NCBI RefSeq assembly: GCF_009936215.1
Contig: NZ_AP019551.1
Location: 372,001 to 436,000, forward strand
Direction: 5' to 3'
Length of the DNA stretch: 64,000 bases
Source: Athalassotoga saccharophila
Lineage (GTDB): Bacteria; Thermotogota; Thermotogae; Mesoaciditogales; Mesoaciditogaceae
Shown here: positions 17,333-25,577 of the stretch, one piece after another
Layout of the letters: every line of letters starts with the position of its first letter
Numbering within the stretch: the first letter of the stretch is position 1
Made by a program: the position numbers and the translations under genes
Notes under the pieces: model-generated
Databases searched by the model: none
Told to the model about the DNA's origin: nothing
The model's input: the letters and a program-made list of their open reading frames with translations, nothing else

Positions 17333-17875
17333 TTAACCTCCAAATTCACTTTTGTGAATTGAACTGTATATCGAGCCCTTAGGTGTCAGAGTTGAAGAAA
17401 ATAACTCGATATCTTTACATTCAATTCTTAACGGATCATACTCGATTTTCGAAATCGTCTCATTCCAGTTCTTTGGGACACTTTTAAGCCTTCCAATCGT
17501 AAGATGCGGTGTGAATTCTGTACCGAATGAAAAGCCTATCTTCTTTAACCTTTCATTCAGAGAAGAATAAAGTGTCGATACCTGCTCACCAATCCCTCTC
17601 ATCCACAGAACGCGTGGAAGCCCTCTTGGAGGAAAAACACCAACACCGTTGAATTCGAGAGAGAATGGTTTAAAATCTTTTGATACATCATCCATAATGC
17701 CTTCTATCTTTTCCATCTTCTTTTCATCTATATCGCCGAAGAAGAAGAGGGTCAGATGGGCATTTTCTTTTCTTGGCCATGTGCCAAAAAATTCATTGTC
17801 CATAAGAAACTTCTGAATCTTGACCATTTCATTCTCAACTTCATCATTCGTTCTAATGGCCATGAAGGTTCTCAA
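17333..17875 (-). CDS. thpR: RNA 2',3'-cyclic phosphodiesterase
   Basis: A 180-residue 2H phosphoesterase (old name 2'-5' RNA ligase LigT). Both HxT motifs are present: HLTLFFFG near residue 41 and HLTIGRLK near residue 124. The start TTG at 17875 overlaps the pgsA stop as TTGA and gives the usual opening MRTFMAI. recA follows after a short gap that contains its ribosome site. Confidence 0.9.
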   Translation of the reverse strand: MRTFMAIRTNDEVENEMVKIQKFLMDNEFFGTWPRKENAHLTLFFFGDIDEKKMEKIEGIMDDVSKDFKPFSLEFNGVGVFPPRGLPRVLWMRGIGEQVSTLYSSLNERLKKIGFSFGTEFTPHLTIGRLKSVPKNWNETISKIEYDPLRIECKDIELFSSTLTPKGSIYSSIHKSEFGG

Positions 17876-18411
17876 TCTTTTAATGCCTCCCAGTTTTTAA
17901 CGAAGTACTCAATACCGGAAATAATGGTCATGACAAGTGCTACCCACATCAAAACAACGTTCAAAGTCCATCCAAAAACAGGAGTTATTCTGTAAAACAA
18001 CACAAAAATTATGAAGACCATCTGAAACGTTGTCTTGAACTTTCCCCACCAACTCGCCGCTATGACCTTTCCCTTTGATGCCGCTATCATGCGCAATCCG
18101 CTGATCGCGGAATCTCTTGCAATAACGGTTATCACAAACCAACTTTGGACGTAACCAAGTTGGAGAAAGACCAAAAAGGCTGCATCTACAAGGATTTTAT
18201 CTGCCATCTGATCGAAGAATTTCCCAAGAGTTGTAACCTCATTCATCGATCTTGCGGCTCTTCCATCCAAAAAATCCGTTACCGAGGCGGCTATGAAAAT
18301 TATAAAGGCCGCCAAAGAGGTATCAGTCTTAGTTATGATCGAAAAGATCATAAAAGGAATCACAAAGAAGATCCTCAGCAACGTCAATCTTGTCGCAATG
18401 GTTATTCTCAT
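17872..18411 (-). CDS. pgsA: CDP-diacylglycerol-glycerol-3-phosphate 3-phosphatidyltransferase
   Basis: A 179-residue integral membrane enzyme making phosphatidylglycerol phosphate. The CDP-alcohol phosphotransferase signature DGRAAR...GKFFDQMADK (DGxxAR-x8-Gx3Dx3D) lies at about residues 49-71, with four to five hydrophobic helices. ATGA overlap with rimO. Confidence 0.9.
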   Translation of the reverse strand: MRITIATRLTLLRIFFVIPFMIFSIITKTDTSLAAFIIFIAASVTDFLDGRAARSMNEVTTLGKFFDQMADKILVDAAFLVFLQLGYVQSWFVITVIARDSAISGLRMIAASKGKVIAASWWGKFKTTFQMVFIIFVLFYRITPVFGWTLNVVLMWVALVMTIISGIEYFVKNWEALKD

Positions 18412-19691
18412 TTCAGTTCTCCTTCTAAATCGTAAAATTCGAAGGATTTAATCTTTACATCCACAAAAGTTCCGATCTTAACAGGCTTCGAAGAGGAAAT
18501 GTAGACCAAGCCATCTATTTCTGGTGCATCCATATAGGTTCGGCCGAAATACATTCCGTTTTCAAAGCCTTCAACAAGTGTCTTAAAATTCATTCCGACC
18601 AATTTTTTATTTCTTTCCAAACTTATCCTTTGTTGCCTTTCTAAAAGTTTGTTAAATCTTAACCTTGCAACGCTCCTTTTGACCTTTTGATCTAAGTTGT
18701 AAGATTCGGTGCCCTCTTCGTCAGAGTAAATAAAGGCACCAACTCTGTCGAACTTCATCTCATCGATGAATCGGAGTAAATCTTCAAAGTCACTCTCCTC
18801 TTCCTGAGGAAAGCCAACTATGAAAGATGTTCTAAAAATGGCATCCGGTATTTCAGATCTTATGAAAGAGATCTTGCGCTTGATTGATTCGAGGTCCGGA
18901 TTTCTTCTCATCAACCTTAAAATCTTAGGTGATGCATGTTGAAGGGGCATATCAAAGTAATGGAGTATCTTTTTGGAGTTTGCAACGGTCATAACGAGAT
19001 CCTCATCGATGCCGTCTGGATAAAGATACAAAAGTCTTATCCAGAATTCTCCCTCTATACTATCTATAGATCTTAAAAGATCCATGAAATTTTTACCATT
19101 ATAGGCATAACTCGTAGAATCTTGGGAGACAAGAATTATCTCTTTCTTTCCATTTTGGACAAGAAATCTTATCTCTTCAAGAATATCATCATACCCTCTG
19201 TTTTTTAGTGGACCTTTTATCGACGGGATGGCACAAAACGCACATTTTCTATCGCAACCATCGCCTATCTTTACGTAAGCGTATGGCTTTTCATCGATAG
19301 TCCTTCCAAGGAATTCGTAAATAGGTTGAGGAGAATCTTTAAAATCTTCAAGATTCTCTACGGCTTGTGCAACCTTCAACGGTGGAACAACACCGAGAAC
19401 GGCATCGATCTCGCCTATTTCCTTTCTTATTTCTTTAAAGTAGCGCTGCGTTAGACATCCATGGACTATTACTTTGATATCCCTTTGATCTTTGTAATTG
19501 ACAACTTCCAATATCTCATCTACAGATTCCCTTTTTGCATCCGATACAAAAGCACACGTGTTTATTATCGCAACATCTGCATCGTCTAAATCCTTTACTA
19601 TCTCATGACCTCTTTTCACAAGTATGGCCTTAAGTGCGTCCGAATCGGCCTCATTTTTAGGACATCCTAAGACATCTATCCATATTCTCAT
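18408..19691 (-). CDS. rimO: Ribosomal protein S12 methylthiotransferase RimO
   Basis: A 427-residue radical SAM methylthiotransferase. N-terminal UPF0004 domain with the three cluster Cys (LGCPKNEAD, NTCAF, HGCLTQR), radical SAM motif CDRKCAFC, and C-terminal TRAM domain. The opening LGCPKNEADS and the YVKIGDGCDRKC stretch favour RimO over MiaB. ATGA overlap with the DUF4416 gene. Confidence 0.93.
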   Translation of the reverse strand: MRIWIDVLGCPKNEADSDALKAILVKRGHEIVKDLDDADVAIINTCAFVSDAKRESVDEILEVVNYKDQRDIKVIVHGCLTQRYFKEIRKEIGEIDAVLGVVPPLKVAQAVENLEDFKDSPQPIYEFLGRTIDEKPYAYVKIGDGCDRKCAFCAIPSIKGPLKNRGYDDILEEIRFLVQNGKKEIILVSQDSTSYAYNGKNFMDLLRSIDSIEGEFWIRLLYLYPDGIDEDLVMTVANSKKILHYFDMPLQHASPKILRLMRRNPDLESIKRKISFIRSEIPDAIFRTSFIVGFPQEEESDFEDLLRFIDEMKFDRVGAFIYSDEEGTESYNLDQKVKRSVARLRFNKLLERQQRISLERNKKLVGMNFKTLVEGFENGMYFGRTYMDAPEIDGLVYISSSKPVKIGTFVDVKIKSFEFYDLEGELK

Positions 19692-20230
19692 AACCTTTTT
19701 AACGCTCTCTTTTTTTCCATATATATATCCCTTATTTTTTCAAGTTCTCCGATGTACTCGGGCGTCCTGTAATTGGGATAGGTCATCTCCCAAGGCCGAA
19801 AGTGGCCATTCAAAAAGAGAAGCGTTATCTCGGCATAAATTCCATTTTTAAGGTAAATTCTACTTCCCCATGCCTTCGTTGAAGCGAGAACAAATTGACT
19901 GTGATGAATGTATCCCGCATCTATGTTAAATGTTCTTCTGCCTTCAACTGAAAAGTCCATCTCTATTTTATTCGTGATCGACTTTATGTCTGCAAGTTCA
20001 AATGGATGGATCAAAGGCTCGAAACTAACGATTCTGCTTTTCAGAGGACTTCCCATCTCATCTTCGTAATAGGAAGTGAAAGCAGAGAAATCGAGCGGCT
20101 TAGACACAAAATCGATCTTGCCAAAATTCTTTTCAAGTATCTCTGTGAGATCTTTTATCCTGTAATTTATATCGCTACCGAAGATCACGCACACCAAATT
20201 CACAAGTTCTGGGCTTTTGACTTTTCCCAC
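19688..20230 (-). CDS. DUF4416 family protein
   Basis: A 180-residue soluble protein of the DUF4416 family: VNLVCVIFGSDI, the DFSAFTSYYEDEMG segment, EPLIHPFELADIK and NIDAGYIHHSQFVLASTKAW are visible. The family occurs in thermophiles and Deltaproteobacteria without a known function. It starts with GTG and is the first gene of the operon leading to recA; its product probably matters for translation or RNA metabolism only by association with rimO. Confidence 0.8.
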   Translation of the reverse strand: MGKVKSPELVNLVCVIFGSDINYRIKDLTEILEKNFGKIDFVSKPLDFSAFTSYYEDEMGSPLKSRIVSFEPLIHPFELADIKSITNKIEMDFSVEGRRTFNIDAGYIHHSQFVLASTKAWGSRIYLKNGIYAEITLLFLNGHFRPWEMTYPNYRTPEYIGELEKIRDIYMEKKRALKRL

Positions 20231-20260
20231 TCAGATCACCACACATCGGAATCTTAAAAA

Positions 20261-20269
20261 ATTATATCA
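20261..20269 (-). promoter_or_regulatory. Extended -10 promoter of the DUF4416-rimO-recA operon
   Basis: Minus strand TGATATAAT (20269-20261) is an extended -10 box. No good -35 is seen at 17 bases. It points into the long minus-strand operon. Confidence 0.55.
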
Positions 20270-20286
20270 TACTTTTAAATCTCTTT

Positions 20287-20295
20287 TGGTATACT
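20287..20295 (+). promoter_or_regulatory. Extended -10 promoter of dprA
   Basis: TGGTATACT (20287-20295) is an extended -10 box. It leaves a leader of about 90 bases before dprA, which contains a weak CGATTT/AAATCG stem but no riboswitch that I recognise. It is back to back with the promoter at 20261. Confidence 0.5.
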
Positions 20296-20389
20296 AAAAT
20301 CAGTCCCAAATTCCGAATCAAAAAGATGGCAGGCGATTTTGCGTGAATTAAAAATTGAAATCGGGTAATCAAAATTTCAGGGGGGTAAT

Positions 20390-21310
20390 ATGAAATTAGA
20401 AGAGGCTCTTTCGAAGATCTTGAACAGACCGCCGGATTCGAAAGATGTAAGAAATGAGATAAAAAAATGCGAAGATCTTGGAATAGAACTTATCCCGATC
20501 GAAGACGAAAGATATCCATCTTCTCTTGCACAGATAAAAGATCCTCCGTTATTGCTTTACGTTAAGGGAAAGAGAATGGACGCTCTGGGAAAATTCGCGA
20601 TAGCCATCGTTGGATCACGTATGGCCACATCTTACGGTAGAAACGTCGCCGCAAAACTATCGACCGAACTTTCCAGATCGGGCGTTGTGATAGTCAGTGG
20701 TCTTGCCCATGGAATAGATTCCGTTGCCCACGAAGAGGCTTCAAAGTATGGTCTGACAATAGGAGTGCTCGGAACCGGCATCGATATCGTCTATCCGAGA
20801 TCAAAAGATACCGTCTTTCAAAAGGTTATGGAAAACGGATGTCTTGTAAGTGAATTTCCTCTCGGTACAATGCCGGCAAAGTGGACCTTTCCGAAGAGAA
20901 ATAGAATAATCGCAGGATTGTCCATGGGAATAATAGTGGTTGAAGCGTCGACCAAAAGCGGCTCTTTAATAACGGCTCGTCTTGGTCTTGAAGAAGGACG
21001 CGAAATTTTTGCCGTTCCGGGATCTATTTTTTCTCCGACAAGCGAAGGAACTATAAACCTTATAAAGCATGGCGCAAAGTGTGTAACCTCTGCCGAAGAT
21101 GTACTTGAAGAATTCGGATACGTAAGCGTCAAATCTTCTATTCCAGAAGATCCCATCTTGGATCTTCTCAAAGGTGGGCCAAAGAGTCTCGAAGAGATTG
21201 CAATCTATCTTGGAGTCGGTGTAAATGAGGTGAACTCGAGATTAACGGCCTTTGAAATAGATGGAATTGTTTCAAAGGATTTTACAGACAGATTCAAATT
21301 GAACTTGTAA
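20390..21310 (+). CDS. dprA: DNA-processing protein DprA (Smf)
   Basis: A 306-residue DprA that loads RecA onto incoming single strands in transformation. Rossmann part with AIVGSRMATSYG (about 72-83), SGLAHGIDSVAHEEA, GTGIDIVYP, FPLGTMPAKWTFPKRNRIIAGLS and TARLGLEEGREIFAVPGS; the C-terminal 60 residues form the winged-helix domain. Ribosome site GGGGGG before ATG. Presence of dprA suggests, but does not show, competence. Confidence 0.95.
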   Translation: MKLEEALSKILNRPPDSKDVRNEIKKCEDLGIELIPIEDERYPSSLAQIKDPPLLLYVKGKRMDALGKFAIAIVGSRMATSYGRNVAAKLSTELSRSGVVIVSGLAHGIDSVAHEEASKYGLTIGVLGTGIDIVYPRSKDTVFQKVMENGCLVSEFPLGTMPAKWTFPKRNRIIAGLSMGIIVVEASTKSGSLITARLGLEEGREIFAVPGSIFSPTSEGTINLIKHGAKCVTSAEDVLEEFGYVSVKSSIPEDPILDLLKGGPKSLEEIAIYLGVGVNEVNSRLTAFEIDGIVSKDFTDRFKLNL

Positions 21311-21334
21311 TCATGAAAAATGATGTGATATAAT
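21305..21334 (+). promoter_or_regulatory. Promoter of the tRNA cluster
   Basis: TTGTAA (21305-21310), 18 bases, TATAAT (21329-21334) with an upstream TG (extended -10). The tRNA-Arg gene begins 11 bases after the -10 box. The -35 box overlaps the end of dprA. Confidence 0.7.
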
Positions 21335-21345
21335 TTCAGATGTAA

Positions 21346-21422
<77 letters not shown>

Positions 21423-21428
21423 TAGCGT

Positions 21429-21505
21429 GGTGGCTGTAGCTCAATTGGTAGAGTGTCGGACTGTGGATCCGAATGTTGTGGGTTCAAGCCCCACCAGCCA
21501 CCCCA
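21429..21505 (+). tRNA. tRNA-His (anticodon GTG)
   Basis: Acceptor GTGGCTG pairs with CAGCCAC. The histidine-specific extra G(-1) at 21429 is encoded opposite C73, and CCA is encoded. Anticodon loop CTGTGGA gives GTG. Confidence 0.97.
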
Positions 21506-21509
21506 AATT

Positions 21510-21586
21510 GCGCCTGTAGCTCAATTGGATAGAGCGTCGGACTTCGGATCCGAATGTTGCGGGTTCAACTCCTGTCAGGCGCGCCA
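21510..21586 (+). tRNA. tRNA-Arg (anticodon TCG)
   Basis: 77 bases; acceptor GCGCCTG/CAGGCGC, discriminator G, CCA encoded. Loop CTTCGGA gives TCG, reading CGA. It shares the D-arm and most of the variable region with the other two tRNAs in the cluster. Confidence 0.96.
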
Positions 21587-21593
21587 CAGGTAT

Positions 21594-21618
21594 CCCCCTT
21601 GTTAAAAGGGGGTTTTTT
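21594..21618 (+). terminator. Rho-independent terminator of the tRNA cluster
   Basis: CCCCCTT / AAGGGGG stem with a 5-base loop followed by six T, directly after the third tRNA. Confidence 0.9.
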
Positions 21619-21656
21619 GTTGTACAATAAATGAACAAATTTTCGGAGGTGATTAG

Positions 21657-22418
21657 ATGATAATACTCATAACCAATGATGATGGTATAATGTCAGAGGG
21701 AATAATAACTCTGGCCACAAAATTGTCTGAGATAGCCGAGGTCCACGTTGTTGCTCCAGACATAGAAAGAAGCGCGACTGGTCATGCTATAACGATAAGG
21801 AATCCTTTGTGGGCCAAGGAGGTTAAATTCGGTAACCAATTCTTTGGATATGCCGTCAATGGTACGCCGGCAGATTGTGTTAAACTTGGCGTGCAGGCGA
21901 TTCTAAAGGACAAAAAAGTCGATCTTGTCGTAAGCGGTGTCAACAAAGGCGCAAATCTCGGAACAGACGTTATGTATTCGGGTACAGTCTCCGGAGCCTT
22001 GGAAGGAGCCCTTATGGAAATACCTTCGATAGCGGTCTCAAGTTGTTCAAATAGCAATCCGAACTTTTTGTCCGCAACGAAGGCTGTGATTGAACTCATA
22101 AATCACATAAAATTAGACACTTTTCCAAAGTTCTCCGCCATAAATGTCAATGTGCCGGCCATCGATTACGACGATATCAGGGGATTTAAACTGACACATC
22201 AGTCTAAAAGAAGGTTCAAAGATTTCTTTGAGGCAAGGCAGGATCCTTTCGGGAATACCTATTACTGGATGATAGGCGAGATAGTTGAAGACGATAAAGA
22301 TATTCAGGCAGATTATCATGCCGTCGAACAGAATTACGTTTCCGTAACGCCTTTGACTCTGTTTCATAACGATCCTGTCTTTATGGAAATTTTGAAAAAA
22401 GAGAGTTTTTTTAAATGA
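21657..22418 (+). CDS. surE: 5'-nucleotidase SurE
   Basis: A 253-residue metal-dependent nucleotidase (nucleoside 5'- and 3'-monophosphates). ILITNDDGI at the N-terminus carries the metal-binding Asp pair; NGTPADCVKLG, VSGVNKGANLGTD and YSGTVSGALEGA follow. GGAGGTGA ribosome site. The stop codon is immediately followed by the RNase P RNA. Confidence 0.95.
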   Translation: MIILITNDDGIMSEGIITLATKLSEIAEVHVVAPDIERSATGHAITIRNPLWAKEVKFGNQFFGYAVNGTPADCVKLGVQAILKDKKVDLVVSGVNKGANLGTDVMYSGTVSGALEGALMEIPSIAVSSCSNSNPNFLSATKAVIELINHIKLDTFPKFSAINVNVPAIDYDDIRGFKLTHQSKRRFKDFFEARQDPFGNTYYWMIGEIVEDDKDIQADYHAVEQNYVSVTPLTLFHNDPVFMEILKKESFFK

Positions 22419-22748
22419 GAGGAAATGGAACGGATGATCGCGGCATTGCCGAGGAAAGTCCGGACTTCACAGGGCAGGGTGCCGGGTAACGCCCGGAGGG
22501 AGTGATCCCTGAAGAGGGCCATAGAAACGGAAACCGCCCGCAAGGGCAAGGATGGAAAGGCGAGGTAAGAGCTCACCGGCGAACGGGTAACCGTTCGGCC
22601 TGGTAACCTCCACCCGAAGCAAGACCAAGTCGAGAGGATATTAGGTGGCCCGCCGATCTCTCTGGTAGGTCGCTCGAGGGGTACGGTAACGTATCTCCAA
22701 GATAGATGGTCATCCAAGACAGAATCCGGCTTACAGTTCCATTTCCTC
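22419..22748 (+). ncRNA. rnpB: RNase P RNA (M1-type)
   Basis: About 330 bases. The 5' GAGGAAATGGAAC (22419-22431) pairs with the 3' GTTCCATTTCCTC (22736-22748) to form P1. Conserved core blocks are present: GAGGAAAGTCCGGAC near the 5' end, AGAAACGGAAACCGCCC, AGGTAAGAGCTCACCGG, and CAGAATCCGGCTTACA near the 3' end. This is the bacterial type A layout. It starts at the surE stop codon and has no clear promoter of its own, so it may be cut out of a surE transcript. Confidence 0.96.
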
Positions 22749-22767
22749 ATTGATTTTAGGAGGTCGC

Positions 22768-23883
22768 ATGATCTGGTCATTCTGGCTACTTGAGTTTTCA
22801 ATATATCTTCCGATGGCTTTCTTTACCTTCATAGGAAATTACTTCAACCAATTGGGTTTTTCAGACCTTCAAAATGGAATCTTAGGCAGTACTGCCGCGA
22901 TAATTATCCTTGTATCCAATCCTTTTTGGATGAGAGTTTCAGACAAAAGAGTCAAAAATTCAGTACTTACCTTTATCTCCTTTACGACCGCTTTTTCCAT
23001 ATGGCTTATATATCTTTTTAGAAATTTTTGGGCCATCTTTTTGATCTCTTTTTTGGCTGGTTTTTTATGGACCTCGATAATTCCAATAGCCGAATCGATG
23101 GCAAGTTACAACGCAAATAAATTCGGATTTTCATTTGGTAAGGCCCGCATGATGGGATCTTTAGGATACGCACTCGTAATGCTTATTTTTGGATACACAA
23201 CGGATCATTTCTTCTTCTTTCTCATCGGATCACTCTCATTTGCTTTTATAGGCATATCTTCCCTTCTCGTTCCAAAGACACAGGGATACAACATAAATCA
23301 AAAGGTAAAGTTTTCTTTAAGAAGTTTGCCTTCGCAATTTTACAGAATGCTTATTTTCGAAATTTTAGTGCTCTCTTCAAATGCTTTTGGCCTTTATTTT
23401 ATGCCAGTTTTCATGCGTTCAAGGGGATATCCTGTTTCATTTGCGGGAATATCGATAGCGGTTCAGGCATTGGCCGAAATACCATTTTTCTTTTTTGCCG
23501 ATAGAATCGTAAAAAAATTAGGCGTAAAGAAAATGCTCGTTATTGGATCGGTGATGTTTGGAATTAGGTGGATTCTTACCTTTCTGATTTCAAATCCCGT
23601 CGCCATCGTCGCAATCCAGTCTTTTGAATTTTTCAACTGGGTAGCGATATATTACGCTGTTTTTTACTACGTGAATTCAAAGATCTCACCATCTCACAGA
23701 TCGGACGCCCATGCACTTTTTTGGATGACGACAAGCGGGCTTTCGATGATCTTTGGCGATGTCTTTGGAGGATGGATATCAAACACAGTGGGTGTTGCAA
23801 ATGGATATCTCTTCTTTGGAATATTTTCGCTTGCTATAGGATTGATCTACGCGTTTTTCGAAAGATCGCCGGATCTAAATTAG
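22768..23883 (+). CDS. MFS transporter (MFS_1-like)
   Basis: A 371-residue, 12-helix major facilitator protein starting at ATG 22768, with AGGAGG upstream. The N-terminal half shows the loop RVSDKRVKNS and the C-terminal half DRIVKKLGVKK. The overall look (short loops, GNYFNQLGFSDLQNGILG at the N-terminus) is of the LacY/3-phenylpropionate-permease-like group. Substrate unknown. Its gene lies directly after rnpB and converges on the methyltransferase gene with a 4-base overlap. Confidence 0.8.
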   Translation: MIWSFWLLEFSIYLPMAFFTFIGNYFNQLGFSDLQNGILGSTAAIIILVSNPFWMRVSDKRVKNSVLTFISFTTAFSIWLIYLFRNFWAIFLISFLAGFLWTSIIPIAESMASYNANKFGFSFGKARMMGSLGYALVMLIFGYTTDHFFFFLIGSLSFAFIGISSLLVPKTQGYNINQKVKFSLRSLPSQFYRMLIFEILVLSSNAFGLYFMPVFMRSRGYPVSFAGISIAVQALAEIPFFFFADRIVKKLGVKKMLVIGSVMFGIRWILTFLISNPVAIVAIQSFEFFNWVAIYYAVFYYVNSKISPSHRSDAHALFWMTTSGLSMIFGDVFGGWISNTVGVANGYLFFGIFSLAIGLIYAFFERSPDLN

Positions 23884-24524
23884 AAATCATCTAACATGAT
23901 GGGGGAATGTAATTTAAAACCTCCCATCTTTCCGCCCTTTTTCCCTTCCACAAAGATCATCTTTGAATCAACTCCAAGTTTCCCGTAAATCGGCGTTATA
24001 GATTTTGGTGTCATGTTGTGCTTTACAAATACGTTGACATCGAGTATTAAATTTTTGGGAGAAGTTATCGCGAAAAATTCATGGCCGTATTTTAAAATGC
24101 TTTTGGCCGCCACAACGAAATCTTCAAAATCATCGACATTTCTCTCCAAGAATCTCTCGCTCTCCTTGCTTTTCTTTCCATCGTTGTGAAATGGTGGATT
24201 AAAGACAACACAATCCACGCTTTCGTACCCTAAAATCTTTGAAGCATCCCTTACATCCGCATTTATTATCTTTATTCTTTCTTTCAATCCATTCATTTCG
24301 ACGATCTTCCGAGCAACCTCGCAGGATCTTTCATTTATCTCTATTCCGATCAGTTCTTTTACAGGATTCAATTTTGCAATAATGACAAGAACAACGCCAT
24401 TTCCACTTCCAAGTTCAACAACTCTTGAGATCGTTCCTATCTTTGAAAGAGTACCAAGCAAGATCGAGGCATGGGTATGTTTTGCCTCCATTTTTTGTGG
24501 CGTTAAAAATTCCGGGACATACAT
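23880..24524 (-). CDS. TrmN6/YfiC-like class I SAM methyltransferase
   Basis: A 214-residue methyltransferase starting at ATG 24524, seven bases after GGAGG. SAM loop VVELGSGNGVVLVIIA (about 36-51), acidic GIEINE, and catalytic NPPF (near residue 111) as in N6-adenine methyltransferases such as TrmN6, which modifies A37 of tRNA-Val. TPQKMEAKHTHASILL at the start is a TrmN6/YfiC-like opening. Target remains an inference. Confidence 0.75.
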   Translation of the reverse strand: MYVPEFLTPQKMEAKHTHASILLGTLSKIGTISRVVELGSGNGVVLVIIAKLNPVKELIGIEINERSCEVARKIVEMNGLKERIKIINADVRDASKILGYESVDCVVFNPPFHNDGKKSKESERFLERNVDDFEDFVVAAKSILKYGHEFFAITSPKNLILDVNVFVKHNMTPKSITPIYGKLGVDSKMIFVEGKKGGKMGGFKLHSPIMLDDF

Positions 24525-24710
24525 AAACAAACCTCCTTCATTTCAATTATATACCGAACAAAATTCCCATGACTTTTTACTTTTTTACTGTAATGTTAAG
24601 TTATTATCTTAAAATCAAAACAAATCAAAGATAAAAAAAGGAAAATGAATGTTAAATGGAATTTTTGACATTTTTTGCCAATAACGATTTTATTTCAATA
24701 AAAAACGGAG

Positions 24711-24777
24711 TTGAAATTCTGAAACAATGAGATTATAATGATCAAAAATCGATCAATTACAATCAATAAAATGATCG
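24711..24777 (+). promoter_or_regulatory. Promoter with GATCA operators for the DeoR-led operon
   Basis: TTGAAA (24711-24716), 17 bases, TATAAT (24734-24739). At the start site lies TGATC-n7-GATCA (24739-24755), and further half-sites make CGATCA (24750) and TGATCG (24772). Such repeated sites upstream of a DeoR-family gene suggest autorepression. Confidence 0.7.
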
Positions 24778-24798
24778 TAAATGCAAAAAGGTGGTATA

Positions 24799-25563
24799 GT
24801 GAACAAATCGGAAAGAATCAAAAAGATATTCGAAGTGATCTCGCAGGAAGGAAATGCGTCCACGAAGTATCTTGCAGAATTGCTCGGTGTCTCAGAAGCA
24901 ACTGTAAGGCGTGACATAGTCAATCTCGAATCTGATGGAGAAATACCCATGAGAAGGGTAAGAGGAGGAATAGTCTTTTCTCTCGACAAATCCGGATTCG
25001 AGCCAATGTTCGATCTTAAACTTTCGAATATGATCGAAGAGAAGAAAAAGATAGCCCAGATAGCGCTCGATCAAATTGACGACGGGGATTCCATCTTTTT
25101 AGATTCGGGAACAACGATATATTACCTTGCAAAGATAATGGGAAGTAAAAAAGGCATTAAGGCAGTCGTTGTCGATCTCAAGGTTGCAGAGGAACTCTCA
25201 AAGCATCCCAACATAAGAACGATCGTAGCGTGTGGATCTGTAAGATCGGGATATTACAGCATAGGAGGAAATGAGACGGTGAATTTTTTAAATCAATTTC
25301 ACGTTGAAAAATCTTTCATAGCAACGGACGGATGGAATTTAGCGGGAACTTTTAACTCATCTGATTTTGAAGTTGAAATAAAGAGAAAAATGATAGCGCT
25401 ATCCGAGAAAAGGTACCTTCTTGCCGATCATTCAAAGTATGGAAAAAATGCCTTCATAAAGGTTTCAGATCTTAAAGAATTCGATGTCTTAATAACAGAC
25501 AGGGATTTACCAAAAGACGTTACAGAATATTTGAATAAAAATGGAATAAAGATCTTGTGTTAG
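24799..25563 (+). CDS. DeoR/GlpR-family transcriptional repressor
   Basis: A 254-residue regulator. GTG at 24799 is preferred over the ATG at 24781 because it has AAGGTGG before it and yields the standard opening NKSERIKKIFEVI. The N-terminal winged helix contains STKYLAELLGVSEATVRRDI; the C-terminal DeoRC sensor has the sugar-phosphate loop LDSGTT (about residues 95-100) and a final ADHSKYGKNAF. These repressors respond to phosphorylated sugars, which fits the kinase gene in the same operon. Confidence 0.9.
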   Translation: MNKSERIKKIFEVISQEGNASTKYLAELLGVSEATVRRDIVNLESDGEIPMRRVRGGIVFSLDKSGFEPMFDLKLSNMIEEKKKIAQIALDQIDDGDSIFLDSGTTIYYLAKIMGSKKGIKAVVVDLKVAEELSKHPNIRTIVACGSVRSGYYSIGGNETVNFLNQFHVEKSFIATDGWNLAGTFNSSDFEVEIKRKMIALSEKRYLLADHSKYGKNAFIKVSDLKEFDVLITDRDLPKDVTEYLNKNGIKILC

Positions 25564-25577
25564 AAAGGGGTATAAAT

